Part shown: positions 1-6,562 of the stretch, one piece after another
Layout of the letters: each line of letters opens with the position of its first letter
Numbering within the stretch: position 1 is the first letter of the stretch
Source of the DNA: Eubacterium sp.
Lineage (GTDB): Bacteria; Bacillota; Clostridia; Lachnospirales; Lachnospiraceae
Assembly (NCBI GenBank): GCA_020844525.1
Contig: JAJGAH010000031.1
Coordinates: 1 to 11,518, forward strand
Direction: 5' to 3'
Length of the DNA: 11,518 nt
The notes under the pieces: model-generated
The model's database searches: none
The model's input: only the letters and a program-made list of their open reading frames with translations
What the model was told of the DNA's origin: nothing
Translations under genes and position numbers: made by a program

Positions 1-716
1 CGAAGGAATCTGTCCTGCCGGACAGACAGGTGGAACGAGTCCGGACGCACATACCCGTTGGCCTCTGCCGCAACATGCTGCTCCTTGTGCTTGAATGCCG
101 CTACCAGGAACCAGATCAGAACGATCACTCCCGCAACACCGGCGGAAATAAAGGTCCACATGACATAAGCACTCGTCTTTGGGTCCCGATTGTACCAGTA
201 ACCCGCCTTCTCAACAAATGTAAAAGGAGCCTCAGCGTAATTGCCATCCTTCAGCTGCTCCTCAACCGCATTCCGGATCTTTTCCTGCTTTGCCTCCGGA
301 TAGATCTCCTGTGCAGTATCTCCCATGACATCCACATAATAGTAGCGGGTATCCATATCAATCAGAAGGCTGATGACATCGGCACCCTTTCCGAATTTCT
401 GCTCGGCGCAGGTCTCTATGTACTTCCGGTCATCATTTTCATCATGATTTTCCCCGATTTCCTGATCCCCTGCAGAAACAAAACAGATGGAGCAGTCGTA
501 TGTCCTGGCAAACTCCTGGCATGCACTCTCCAGAGATGATACCTCATCCCCGGTAAGAAGTCCCTCCTGATCAGAGACATACGCACTAGCTGTGTCTGCT
601 TCCACCGGAACAGGCATGCCCAGCAGAGAAACAGTCAGAACACATGCCATGGCTGACCATATCACTGCTGATACCCAGAATCCGCCAGTCTTTTTATTAC
701 ACTTTTTATCCCTCAT
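1..716 (-). CDS. TPM-domain (YgcG-like) membrane protein, 3' end beyond window
   Basis: Open from ATG at 716 to the window edge (238 codons, no stop reached). The start is supported by a GGGGAG ribosome site about 9 nt upstream. Residues 12-40 form a signal peptide with likely cleavage after VEA at 38-40. Residues 45-165 read as a TPM domain: it opens with YVSDQEGLLTGDEVSSLE, has a central GKGADVISLLIDMDTRYYYV stretch, and ends in a helix with KIRNAVEEQLKDGNYAEA. A transmembrane helix follows at about 183-207, then a charged cytoplasmic start. Known TPM proteins are exported or membrane-anchored; roles proposed for relatives include photosystem repair phosphatase activity and envelope maintenance, and the substrate here is unknown. 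The gene follows the HD-GYP gene on the same strand after about 100 nt. Family assignment is fairly sure; function is not. Confidence 0.8.
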   Translation of the reverse strand, partial: MRDKKCNKKTGGFWVSAVIWSAMACVLTVSLLGMPVPVEADTASAYVSDQEGLLTGDEVSSLESACQEFARTYDCSICFVSAGDQEIGENHDENDDRKYIETCAEQKFGKGADVISLLIDMDTRYYYVDVMGDTAQEIYPEAKQEKIRNAVEEQLKDGNYAEAPFTFVEKAGYWYNRDPKTSAYVMWTFISAGVAGVIVLIWFLVAAFKHKEQHVAAEANGYVRPDSFHLSVRQDRFL

Positions 717-819
717 CCGTACGTCTCCCCATAACATAGATACGATGTTCCAGCTTTGTTATGCAAATATTGATATACTTATTTTTTATAATATATATTT
801 CTGATGGTGGCACACTCTG

Positions 820-2205
820 TCAGGCATCTGCCAGTTTGAAATTATCTCCCGGCATATCGCATACCGGGCACCTTACCGGCGGTCTTTCTCCTTCATATAC
901 ATATCCGCAGACAGAACACCGCCATTTCTTCACTTCCCCGGTTTCCTCTGACTTCCCTGATGCCTCTGTTTTTACAGCTTCGGCTCCGAATACTTTGCCA
1001 ATGTCTTCTGTAATATCCGGATCAATCTTTCCCTGCCGGACCATATCACGCATGATAGACATGGTTTCTTCGTGAGAGAGGCCCTTCTTATAAGGCCTTT
1101 CCTCTGTCAGTGCCTGGTAGATATCGATGCAGGCCATTAAACGATCCTCAAAGCTCAGCTGATCCGCCTGCAACCCTCTTGGATATCCGCTTCCGTCCAG
1201 CTTTTCATGATGGTTGGCGGCCCACTCCGTAATATCCTCCATTCCCTTGACCTGGTGCAGAACGCGATACGTCTGGGACGCATGGTTCTGCATGACCTCA
1301 AATTCATCTCCGGTCAGTCTGCCTGGTTTCTCCAGAATATCATTTGAAATGACGAGTTTCCCAATGTCATGCAGGGCCCCTGCAAAGTAATACCGCTCGA
1401 TCTTGTCTTCATCCCATCCATAATGACGTGCCATCAGCTCTGCCCTTCTGGCAACTCCCATGGAATGGTCCCGGGTGAAGCTTGATTTATAATCGACAAT
1501 TCCTGCAAAAAAACCGGTTATGCCGTTGATTTCTTCACGGGTAAAATCACGGAACCGGTCAGGCACATCCTCTCTCAGACAGGCATCCACACCTTTTGTC
1601 TTCATCTCTGCAATACATGCTGATGAAAACGCAGCATCAAAGAGACGCACTGTACTGCTCGAATAATTCCTTCCAGCTTCATCGTGGACATGGGCACGGA
1701 TCCTGCTCCAGTCTGCATCCCGGACGCCATTGGAATGAAACAGAACATCAACTGAGTCCGCCATATGAACAATCTGCGCCATCAGCGGTGTATTTTCTCC
1801 TCTTACACCAAAAGCCCCATATCCATCTGCCCTTTCATGATGGTACAGAACAATATTTTCAGGTCCCGTAAGAAAAGGAAGCAGCCTGACTCTGTCCTCT
1901 CCCAAACGGCAGTGACCGCGAAAAGCATCTGTGTCGAGACACCCGGCATCGTCATCTGACACTTTTCTGTCAAGCCAGCCGGATACAGAGGAATCCAGAT
2001 AGCCAGCAAGTGCATTATCATGCAGGATTGCCAGACCTGCAAGATCAATCAGTTCCTCTGAGGTCAGTCCTGCTGCCTTTCCCATCTTCTCACTGAACCA
2101 GGCCACACGCTTTCCATGTCCATCCAGAACACCGTTATATTCACGCTCAACGGCATCCAGCGCATATGACAAAGCATACAATAGATCTGTGAAATTTATT
2201 TTCAT
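820..2205 (-). CDS. Tandem HD-GYP phosphohydrolase-like protein with C-terminal rubredoxin domain
   Basis: A 461-residue protein from ATG at 2205, chosen because a perfect AAGGAGG lies about 11 nt upstream; an in-frame ATG at 2328 sits inside a hairpin with no ribosome site. The C-terminal HD-GYP domain (about 220-405) keeps the metal-binding HD pair in ALHDIGK (H279, D280), the ILEKPGRLT segment, and HHEKLDGSGYP (332-342), the signature of cyclic di-GMP phosphodiesterases. The N-terminal half (about 10-155) looks like a second, decayed copy: LHDNAL (H62, D63) lacks the GK, and HHERADGYGAFG (122-133) stands where the GYP motif should be. Residues 428-461 form a rubrerythrin-style rubredoxin ribbon with Cys 430, 433, 446 and 449. 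No membrane segment is seen, so it is probably cytosolic. Cleavage of c-di-GMP or a related dinucleotide, modulated by redox or metal state, is an inference. Confidence 0.87.
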   Translation of the reverse strand: MKINFTDLLYALSYALDAVEREYNGVLDGHGKRVAWFSEKMGKAAGLTSEELIDLAGLAILHDNALAGYLDSSVSGWLDRKVSDDDAGCLDTDAFRGHCRLGEDRVRLLPFLTGPENIVLYHHERADGYGAFGVRGENTPLMAQIVHMADSVDVLFHSNGVRDADWSRIRAHVHDEAGRNYSSSTVRLFDAAFSSACIAEMKTKGVDACLREDVPDRFRDFTREEINGITGFFAGIVDYKSSFTRDHSMGVARRAELMARHYGWDEDKIERYYFAGALHDIGKLVISNDILEKPGRLTGDEFEVMQNHASQTYRVLHQVKGMEDITEWAANHHEKLDGSGYPRGLQADQLSFEDRLMACIDIYQALTEERPYKKGLSHEETMSIMRDMVRQGKIDPDITEDIGKVFGAEAVKTEASGKSEETGEVKKWRCSVCGYVYEGERPPVRCPVCDMPGDNFKLADA

Positions 2206-2264
2206 GATGCGACGTGCCTCCTTCACTGAATACCAATATACCATATTTGAATTACATGATAAAA

Positions 2265-2289
2265 GGAATTCTGATAAACCCAGAATTCC
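2265..2289 (-). terminator. Hairpin terminator, distal of two, after the DUF4097 gene
   Basis: Perfect 9-bp inverted repeat (GGAATTCTG at 2265-2273, CAGAATTCC at 2281-2289) with a 7-nt loop. On the minus strand it is followed by TTTTAT, the layout of a modest intrinsic terminator. It ends the PadR-HAAS-DUF4097 transcript before the HD-GYP gene, whose ribosome site begins about 40 nt further on. Confidence 0.6.
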
Positions 2290-2294
2290 AATAG

Positions 2295-2343
2295 TAATGG
2301 GAGCCGTTTGGATTTTCTGTTCATCCAATTACGGCTCCCATTA
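2295..2343 (-). terminator. Long GC-rich hairpin, proximal of two, after the DUF4097 gene
   Basis: Perfect 13-bp arms (2295-2307 and 2331-2343, core GGGAGCCGT) continue, after a two-base bulge, into a second 6-bp helix (TTGGAT 2308-2313 with ATCCAA 2323-2328). The run of T after it is weak on the minus strand (ATTACTATT) and somewhat better on the plus strand (ATTATTTTA). It may work together with the distal hairpin, or block transcription from either side. It lies about 75 nt past the DUF4097 stop. Confidence 0.6.
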
Positions 2344-2416
2344 TTTTACAGTTCAAATTTCCCGGCGACCTGAATCGTCTTCTATAAGCAGCAGGCGAAA
2401 ATGTCCTGCAGGTTCT

Positions 2417-3196
2417 TTAATCATCGATAACAATATCGCCCAGACTGGTAACTGCCTTTATGGTTTTCTTTCCCGAACCTATGGAAAGTTTCTTGCCACT
2501 GCTATAGGTATCTTCTCCGACTGAAATATCTCCAGCCGAGGCAGACGGTATAACTGTATAGTTGTCCAGAGAATCTGAAAGGCTGAGGGCAATATCCCCA
2601 TTTCCGCTTTGCAGATCAAAATGATCAAAGCTGGCATCATCCAGCGTAATATCTCCATTACTGGTGCAAATGTCTGCTGTTTTCCCACTGCAATCAGATA
2701 TAGAAATATCGCCATTCGCAGAGGAAAGACCCATAGACTGCATCTCCGCTTTCTGGTCCGGATCAATGGATATATCGCCATTATTCGTGGATAATGATAC
2801 TTTCCCCAGCTTCCAGCTGCCAGAAGGAATGGTAATGGTAAGTCTTCCTCCGGAGATCAAGGCGTTATTTGTATTCTTGCCGGAAGATACAACTGTAAAG
2901 GTATCGTTATCAGCTTTTACCGAAGGAATCATGTCTTTCGGCCCAACATAGGTCCACCCAAAGCTTTTCCCCTCTTCAACCTCTATATCATCCTGCGACA
3001 CTTGTACATCAATATCCGTAAAAGAATCCGTACTGTCTGAAACCTGCGTGTCGCCCTTCCTGACAAAGCCGAACGAAAGTCCTCCCTCAGCAGATACTGT
3101 TATATGCCCCTGCCTTATCACACCATACACGATAGCTGCAATGGTGAGGGCCCCGAGAACAATAAAATAAATCAGTCTTTTTTTCATTCTCCTCAT
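2417..3196 (-). CDS. DUF4097 putative surface/adhesin-like repeat protein
   Basis: A 259-residue membrane-anchored protein. Lys/Arg-rich MRRMKKR is followed by a single hydrophobic helix (about 8-27), then an all-beta exported region. From residue 139 a short motif recurs about every 20 residues: NGDI at 139, 161, 180 and 199, then AGDI at 221 and LGDI at 252. This is the beta-helix ladder typical of DUF4097. The ATG at 3196 overlaps the stop of the HAAS gene as ATGA, but the ribosome site GGAAGG abuts that ATG; it is better spaced for the in-frame ATG at 3187 (MKKRLIY), so the true start may be 3187. In related Firmicutes this protein follows PadR and HAAS genes and is thought to act at the envelope; no enzymatic residues are visible. 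Confidence 0.85.
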   Translation of the reverse strand: MRRMKKRLIYFIVLGALTIAAIVYGVIRQGHITVSAEGGLSFGFVRKGDTQVSDSTDSFTDIDVQVSQDDIEVEEGKSFGWTYVGPKDMIPSVKADNDTFTVVSSGKNTNNALISGGRLTITIPSGSWKLGKVSLSTNNGDISIDPDQKAEMQSMGLSSANGDISISDCSGKTADICTSNGDITLDDASFDHFDLQSGNGDIALSLSDSLDNYTVIPSASAGDISVGEDTYSSGKKLSIGSGKKTIKAVTSLGDIVIDD

Positions 3197-4206
3197 CCTT
3201 CCTTCTCACCATATACGGCCTTGATCAGCCGGTCTATCACCACAGCTATCGGAAAAATAATCCATGAAATGCTCCATGAAAATGTCAAAAAGCTGAGAAT
3301 CAGATAAACGCAGACAACTGTTGGCCAGAATACTGACATAATAACACCTGCTGTCTTACTTGTGTATTTCATTTCTGTTGCATGATCTGCTCTATATTTT
3401 TGCCTGTAACCATAGGAGCCTTCCATACGCTGTTCATGGTTCAGCGTAAGCAGGAGATGATATCCATCATCTCTGGATCCACTGACAATGATGAAAAAAG
3501 TAGCCAGCCCTACCATAAGCAGCAGGACCACAATACCAATCGTTAAAAGCTCGCCTCTGCCTGAAGCCACTGCCAATACAGATAGCGGGATATAGCAGGT
3601 GCAATACAGCAAAACTGCTATTGTCCGCTGCAGCATTGTCTTATTATGGGTAACCCCCTGCAAATCATTAACCATACTGATCGTTCCATAGTCAATACTG
3701 CAGGACTCCTTTTCCAGAAAATCCCATTTGCTCATCTGCAGGCTGGCATACACATGAAAGCCAACGCAGGCCGCAATCATGACAAACAGCCAGAGAAGAC
3801 CTGCAGCTGTGCCGGGTGCGGATGTCCAGCCAAAGCCCTCTGTCAGGATAATGCCGCAAGGAGAAATGATCCCGCACAATGTTCCAAGTCCATGGAGAAC
3901 CGCATCATGTGCACGGTCATTCAGATAAGACTGCACCTCCTCCAGAGATACCTCCCGGTCTTTGCCCGTATCCTTCCCGTCATGATGGAGCAGATAGCCA
4001 ATCCCCAGCGTATCCGCCAATTCATCCAGGTTCCCGAATTCTGCGATAACCTGGGAAATGGCTTCATTCTCTGTCTTGCCCTCCTGTATCAATTCCGAAT
4101 ATTTATCCTCCATCATCTGTCCCAGCTCACATTTGGCTTTGATGATTTCCGGTGTATCCGGAAGCTGTTCGAACATAGACTCCAGATAATTCCGTATCGT
4201 ATTCAT
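3193..4206 (-). CDS. HAAS-domain (DUF1700-like) polytopic membrane protein
   Basis: A 337-residue protein. Residues 1-70 are a soluble helical HAAS-type domain (YLESMFEQL, then ENEAISQVIAEFGNLDELAD), the domain that accompanies PadR regulators in many Firmicutes. About six hydrophobic helices follow, at roughly 102-122, 130-152, 194-214, 220-241, 286-308 and 312-326, with a charged loop at 245-280. Its ATG overlaps the PadR stop as ATGA, and its own stop overlaps the next gene the same way, so the three are translationally coupled. A membrane-sensing or signal-transducing role beside the PadR repressor is likely from context; the ligand is unknown. Confidence 0.85.
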   Translation of the reverse strand: MNTIRNYLESMFEQLPDTPEIIKAKCELGQMMEDKYSELIQEGKTENEAISQVIAEFGNLDELADTLGIGYLLHHDGKDTGKDREVSLEEVQSYLNDRAHDAVLHGLGTLCGIISPCGIILTEGFGWTSAPGTAAGLLWLFVMIAACVGFHVYASLQMSKWDFLEKESCSIDYGTISMVNDLQGVTHNKTMLQRTIAVLLYCTCYIPLSVLAVASGRGELLTIGIVVLLLMVGLATFFIIVSGSRDDGYHLLLTLNHEQRMEGSYGYRQKYRADHATEMKYTSKTAGVIMSVFWPTVVCVYLILSFLTFSWSISWIIFPIAVVIDRLIKAVYGEKEG

Positions 4207-4541
4207 CCTCTCATATCCTCCGTAATAAACTGTTCAACCACGTTTCTGGTCAGCTTCCATTCCTTACATTTCTCAGCATAATAGCTTTTCCCGGAATCGG
4301 TGATTCTGTAGTAGGTCCTTCGTTTCCCATTTTCTGCGACAGCCGGATAGGATTCAAGATATCCATCCCTCTCCAGACGGGTCACCGCAGAATATAAGGT
4401 CGTTTCCTTGATGATATAGGCATCATTTGTTTTTTGACGAATCTTTTGTGAAATTTCATAACCATAGGACGGTTTATCCAACAATAAATATAGGATGATC
4501 GTGTCGTTGCAGCCACGGATCACATCGCTGCTGATTCCCAT
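4203..4541 (-). CDS. PadR-family transcriptional repressor
   Basis: A 112-residue protein made almost entirely of a winged helix. It shows the family's hallmarks: ILYLLLDKPSYGYEI (16-30), the recognition helix region ETTLYSAVTRLERDGYL (46-62), and the wing GKRRTYYRITDSG (72-84). The short C-terminal helix for dimer formation makes it a small (PadR-s2 type) member. A GGGAGG ribosome site lies 5 nt before the ATG. As first gene of the PadR-HAAS-DUF4097 operon it probably represses its own promoter; the CGTA(C/G)TAT repeats near 4732-4802 are the obvious candidate operator. Confidence 0.93.
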   Translation of the reverse strand: MGISSDVIRGCNDTIILYLLLDKPSYGYEISQKIRQKTNDAYIIKETTLYSAVTRLERDGYLESYPAVAENGKRRTYYRITDSGKSYYAEKCKEWKLTRNVVEQFITEDMRG

Positions 4542-4718
4542 TTTTCCCTCCCTTCTCCATATTATCTTTCCTTAAACAATATTTCAGTTGATTTTATTAT
4601 GCTTAACCTGTTGTACATCTACTGTTTTCACAGATCATCTTTCACCAAAAACAAATGCAGAAAAGCTCTGGTACACAGATAAACTATAGGAAAAGTCTGT
4701 CCAACAGAGAAAAGGAAT

Positions 4719-4802
4719 ATAATATGTCAGACGTACTATATTTGTCGTACTATGTCTGTCGTAGTATCATCTGCAAAAAATATACTACGCCGGACGTAGT
4801 AT
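4719..4802 (-). promoter_or_regulatory. Candidate promoter and operator array for the PadR operon
   Basis: Three direct copies of an 8-mer lie exactly 14 bp apart: CGTACTAT at 4732 and 4746, and CGTAGTAT at 4760. They are followed by a palindrome, ATACTACG (4782-4789) facing CGTAGTAT (4795-4802). A plausible minus-strand promoter overlaps them: -35 ACGACA (4743-4748), 18-bp spacer, -10 TATTAT (4719-4724), which would give a leader of about 170 nt. Repressor binding there would block RNA polymerase. The half-site TACTAC/GTAGTA also resembles BlaI/MecI operators, but the nearest regulator is PadR. The repeats are certain; the promoter and the partner protein are inferred. Confidence 0.55.
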
Positions 4803-4881
4803 TGCAATATGTTTATTCAAATAAATGATTTTTTATCGGAAAAGCGGATCCCAAAAGTAAATCTGTCAAAAAAGCGCATTC

Positions 4882-4912
4882 AAAAAGCACCGGCAGATTT
4901 CTCCGTCGATGC
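4882..4912 (-). terminator. Intrinsic terminator after the DUF308 gene
   Basis: On the minus strand GCATCG (4912-4907) pairs with CGGTGC (4892-4887), with one G-T wobble and a loop that can extend the stem, followed by TTTTT (4886-4882). It lies about 24 nt past the stop of the DUF308 gene. The stretch 4542-4935 holds no gene: it contains this terminator, the repeat array at 4732-4802 and the leader of the PadR operon. Confidence 0.6.
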
Positions 4913-4935
4913 TGATCAGCAGATTTTGCTATGAA

Positions 4936-5526
4936 TTATCTCTTTAATTCCCTGGCATTAATACACTCAATCAGCAGCGTAATCCCGCCTGCCAGCAGGT
5001 AAAATGAAAGCAGTACGCTTACCGCAGAAACAGATGCCAGCGGCATAAACAAAAGAATAATGCCCACCAGAATATTCAGCACACCGTCAAACGTCATCCA
5101 ACCTGTATTTACCACACCAAATGCATGAAATGTGCCGGTCAGTGTCAGCTGCTCAAATCCCACCATCATCAGGTCAAGTCCAAACAGGAAACCAAAGAAT
5201 ATAAGCAATTCATCTGCCGGTGAAGTTAAAAGCATAATGCCAAGAATGACATTCAGAATTCCACTCATCAAACTTACACCGGTGCGAAGAATAACCGGCC
5301 TCTGGAAATATTTCACTATTTCCCAGATGCCCCACACCAACAGGGCAACTGAGGCGAACACTTCAATAATATAAGTTGTCTGTATGGGGTATATCATGCA
5401 TACAATTCCCATGATAATCATAAGGACTGAAGCTATGAATCCCCATATTCTGACGGATTTTACATGCCCGTTCCAGCTTTCCCTGACTTCATTAATAACA
5501 TCATCACCATTATCATATCTTCTCAT
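4936..5526 (-). CDS. HdeD/DUF308 family six-helix membrane protein
   Basis: A 196-residue protein with six hydrophobic helices at about 25-46, 52-72, 83-103, 107-126, 145-163 and 166-186, after a short charged N-terminus. The repeated two-helix pattern with conserved G-x-L-x-I-x-x-G-I turns (MSGILNVILGIMLL and FDGVLNILVGIILLF) is characteristic of DUF308. HdeD of Escherichia coli is linked to acid resistance; the role in Firmicutes is not established. A GAGGAG ribosome site sits 7 nt before the ATG. It is a single-gene transcript between its own promoter (near 5581) and terminator (4882-4912). Confidence 0.85.
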   Translation of the reverse strand: MRRYDNGDDVINEVRESWNGHVKSVRIWGFIASVLMIIMGIVCMIYPIQTTYIIEVFASVALLVWGIWEIVKYFQRPVILRTGVSLMSGILNVILGIMLLTSPADELLIFFGFLFGLDLMMVGFEQLTLTGTFHAFGVVNTGWMTFDGVLNILVGIILLFMPLASVSAVSVLLSFYLLAGGITLLIECINARELKR

Positions 5527-5580
5527 AAGCGCTCCTCGGACCTCGTATCAGGAGATCACTATATCATTATCTGTGATAAA

Positions 5581-5619
5581 ATTATAATAGCACTTATATC
5601 ATTTATGACCAATGGTCAT
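5581..5619 (-). promoter_or_regulatory. Promoter of the DUF308 gene with overlapping 15-bp palindrome
   Basis: A perfect minus-strand -10 TATAAT lies at 5586-5581, about 55 nt before the ATG. The expected -35 position falls within an odd-centred perfect palindrome, ATGACCAATGGTCAT (5605-5619). No good TTGACA is present, so the promoter may need an activator, or a repressor may bind the palindrome. The regulator is not identifiable from this window. Confidence 0.5.
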
Positions 5620-5697
5620 TATTTCATTTCTGTCTAATTATGACGGTGCATTTCTTCCCTGCCTTTGCCAAAAACAACCCAATAACCATGGGCGCAT

Positions 5698-5740
5698 AAA
5701 AACAGGCTCACCCAGAAGACTGTCAGCTTCCAGATAAGCC
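5698..5740 (-). terminator. Strong intrinsic terminator of the pilin-like gene
   Basis: On the minus strand GGCTTATCTGGAAG (5740-5727) pairs along all 14 bases with CTTCTGGGTGAGCC (5718-5705), four of them G-U wobbles. An 8-nt loop separates the arms, and the hairpin is followed by TGTTTTT. It lies 20 nt past the pilin stop. It shows that the 3' end of the pilin transcription unit is intact although its 5' end is not. Confidence 0.78.
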
Positions 5741-5743
5741 CGT

Positions 5744-5781
5744 ATATTACCTGACCATACTTATTTTACCTGACTATACTT
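5744..5781. repeat. Imperfect 19-bp tandem duplication across the pilin stop codon
   Basis: Units 5744-5762 and 5763-5781 (core TTACCTGAC) differ at two positions. The minus-strand stop TAA of the pilin-like gene lies at the boundary between the copies. Because 19 is not a multiple of three, a single copy in the observed frame (with the ATATAC continuation) would read on past this point, so the duplication may have set the present C-terminus. Confidence 0.7.
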
Positions 5782-6261
5782 ACTTTCCGTTCCAGATTCA
5801 AATGCATTCAGAACTTCATTATATTGCCGTTCGTCAGCTGCAGGAAATGCACAATAATATCCTATGATATCTCCATTCTCGGGATTCATATGAATCGTCC
5901 AGACTCGTGCAACCTTATAACTGATCTTTCGGCCATCACTCACCTCTGTATCAACCGTCCAAGTGGAAACATCTGTATAGGTGTACACACTGCCGTGACT
6001 GTCGCGAACCCAGCGGCCATCAGGATAATGAAATTCCAGTATTCCCTTTCCAACGGCAGGAAAATATGTATAAGTAACTGTTTTCTGACCATTAACAGAT
6101 GAATTCGCTGTTATTGACCCCTTCTCTGCAACATAATCAAGATACGCTGCCTCTGCTGCCGAAAAAGCCGCCCTGCCATTAGCCTGGTTTACTGCAAGCC
6201 TTGCTTTTTTCAGCTGATTGCTGAAGATCGGAATGCTTATCGCCACAAGAACTCCCCACAA
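5761..6261 (-). pseudogene. 5'-truncated type IV pilin-like gene
   Basis: From residue 4 the reading frame gives VLVAISIPIFSNQLKKAR, the second half of a type IV prepilin N-terminal helix, followed by the amphipathic helix LAVNQANGRAAFSAAEAAYLDY and a globular beta-rich domain. What should precede it, a short basic leader, the GFTLVEL peptidase site and the first half of the hydrophobic helix, is absent. The frame meets a TGA codon two codons before the only possible start, a TTG at 6261, which lacks a ribosome site. Homology therefore begins near 6252 and the 5' end is lost. Normal prepilins are cleaved by PilD/ComC-type peptidase before the conserved Phe and assembled through this helix, so the product cannot work as written. 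It could be an insertion remnant or a silent cassette. Confidence 0.75.
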
Positions 6262-6520
6262 CCATCATAGCTTACTTTAGTATGTTCTTCTATTTTTTAA
6301 TTGCAATATCATTATAGCAATCTATGCGCAAAATACAATCCTTTCCTCATCCACACAACTCTCGCGCAGATATAGAGGGTTCTCCATTCTCGGATGTCTC
6401 GTTGAAGCGCTTTGCTTCCTCCATGGAAGAATCGATTCTTCGCTACAACCTCAGCGCAAAATTTCAATCTTTCCCATAGCTTACAACCTCAGCGCAAAAT
6501 GAAAATTCGTTCCCGAAAAT
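6262..6520. other. Noncoding junction with direct repeats, probable element end
   Basis: About 260 bp without a credible gene between the truncated pilin and the recombinase terminator. A 19-bp perfect direct repeat, TACAACCTCAGCGCAAAAT, occurs at 6444-6462 and 6482-6500. A third, shorter copy begins at 6326 (GCGCAAAAT followed by an AATCCTTTCC-like tail). CATAGCTTAC is present both at the pilin junction (6266-6275) and between the two long repeats (6475-6484). These could be recombinase binding or attachment sequences, but no crossover core can be fixed from one end alone. Confidence 0.45.
6426..6441. repeat. Perfect 16-bp palindrome
   Basis: GAAGAATCGATTCTTC is self-complementary with no loop. 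It lies just left of the first 19-bp direct repeat and right of smaller dyads (AAGCGCTT, CCATGG). It is a candidate binding site for a dimeric protein such as a serine recombinase or the HTH protein of the cassette; this assignment is inference. Confidence 0.6.
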
Positions 6521-6552
6521 AAAAAAACGCCCCTGCCATCTTCGGCAAGGGC
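6521..6552 (-). terminator. Strong intrinsic terminator of the recombinase operon
   Basis: On the minus strand GCCCTTGCC (6552-6544) pairs with GGCAGGGGC (6537-6529) over 9 bp with one wobble. The loop is 6 nt, and GTTTTTTT follows (6528-6521). The hairpin begins 10 nt after the stop of the second recombinase, which marks the 3' end of the operon. Confidence 0.9.
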
Positions 6553-6562
6553 TACTCTTCTC

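Noticed and set aside
2206..2328. In-frame upstream ATG giving a 502-residue HD-GYP protein
   Set aside because: The extra 41 residues are read through two terminator hairpins, lack a ribosome site and do not resemble the family; ATG at 2205 has a perfect AAGGAGG.
2390..2412. 12-bp match CAGGACATTTTC between the region after the DUF4097 gene and the repeat array
   Set aside because: Matches of this length are expected by chance in a window of this size when both strands are compared.
4718..4723. Perfect TATAAT on the plus strand
   Set aside because: No acceptable -35 at the right distance and no plus-strand gene downstream; the region is AT-rich.
4782..4802. BlaI/MecI operator
   Set aside because: TACTAC/GTAGTA half-sites are similar, but the spacing and centre differ and no BlaI- or BlaR1-like gene is in the window; a PadR operator is the simpler reading.
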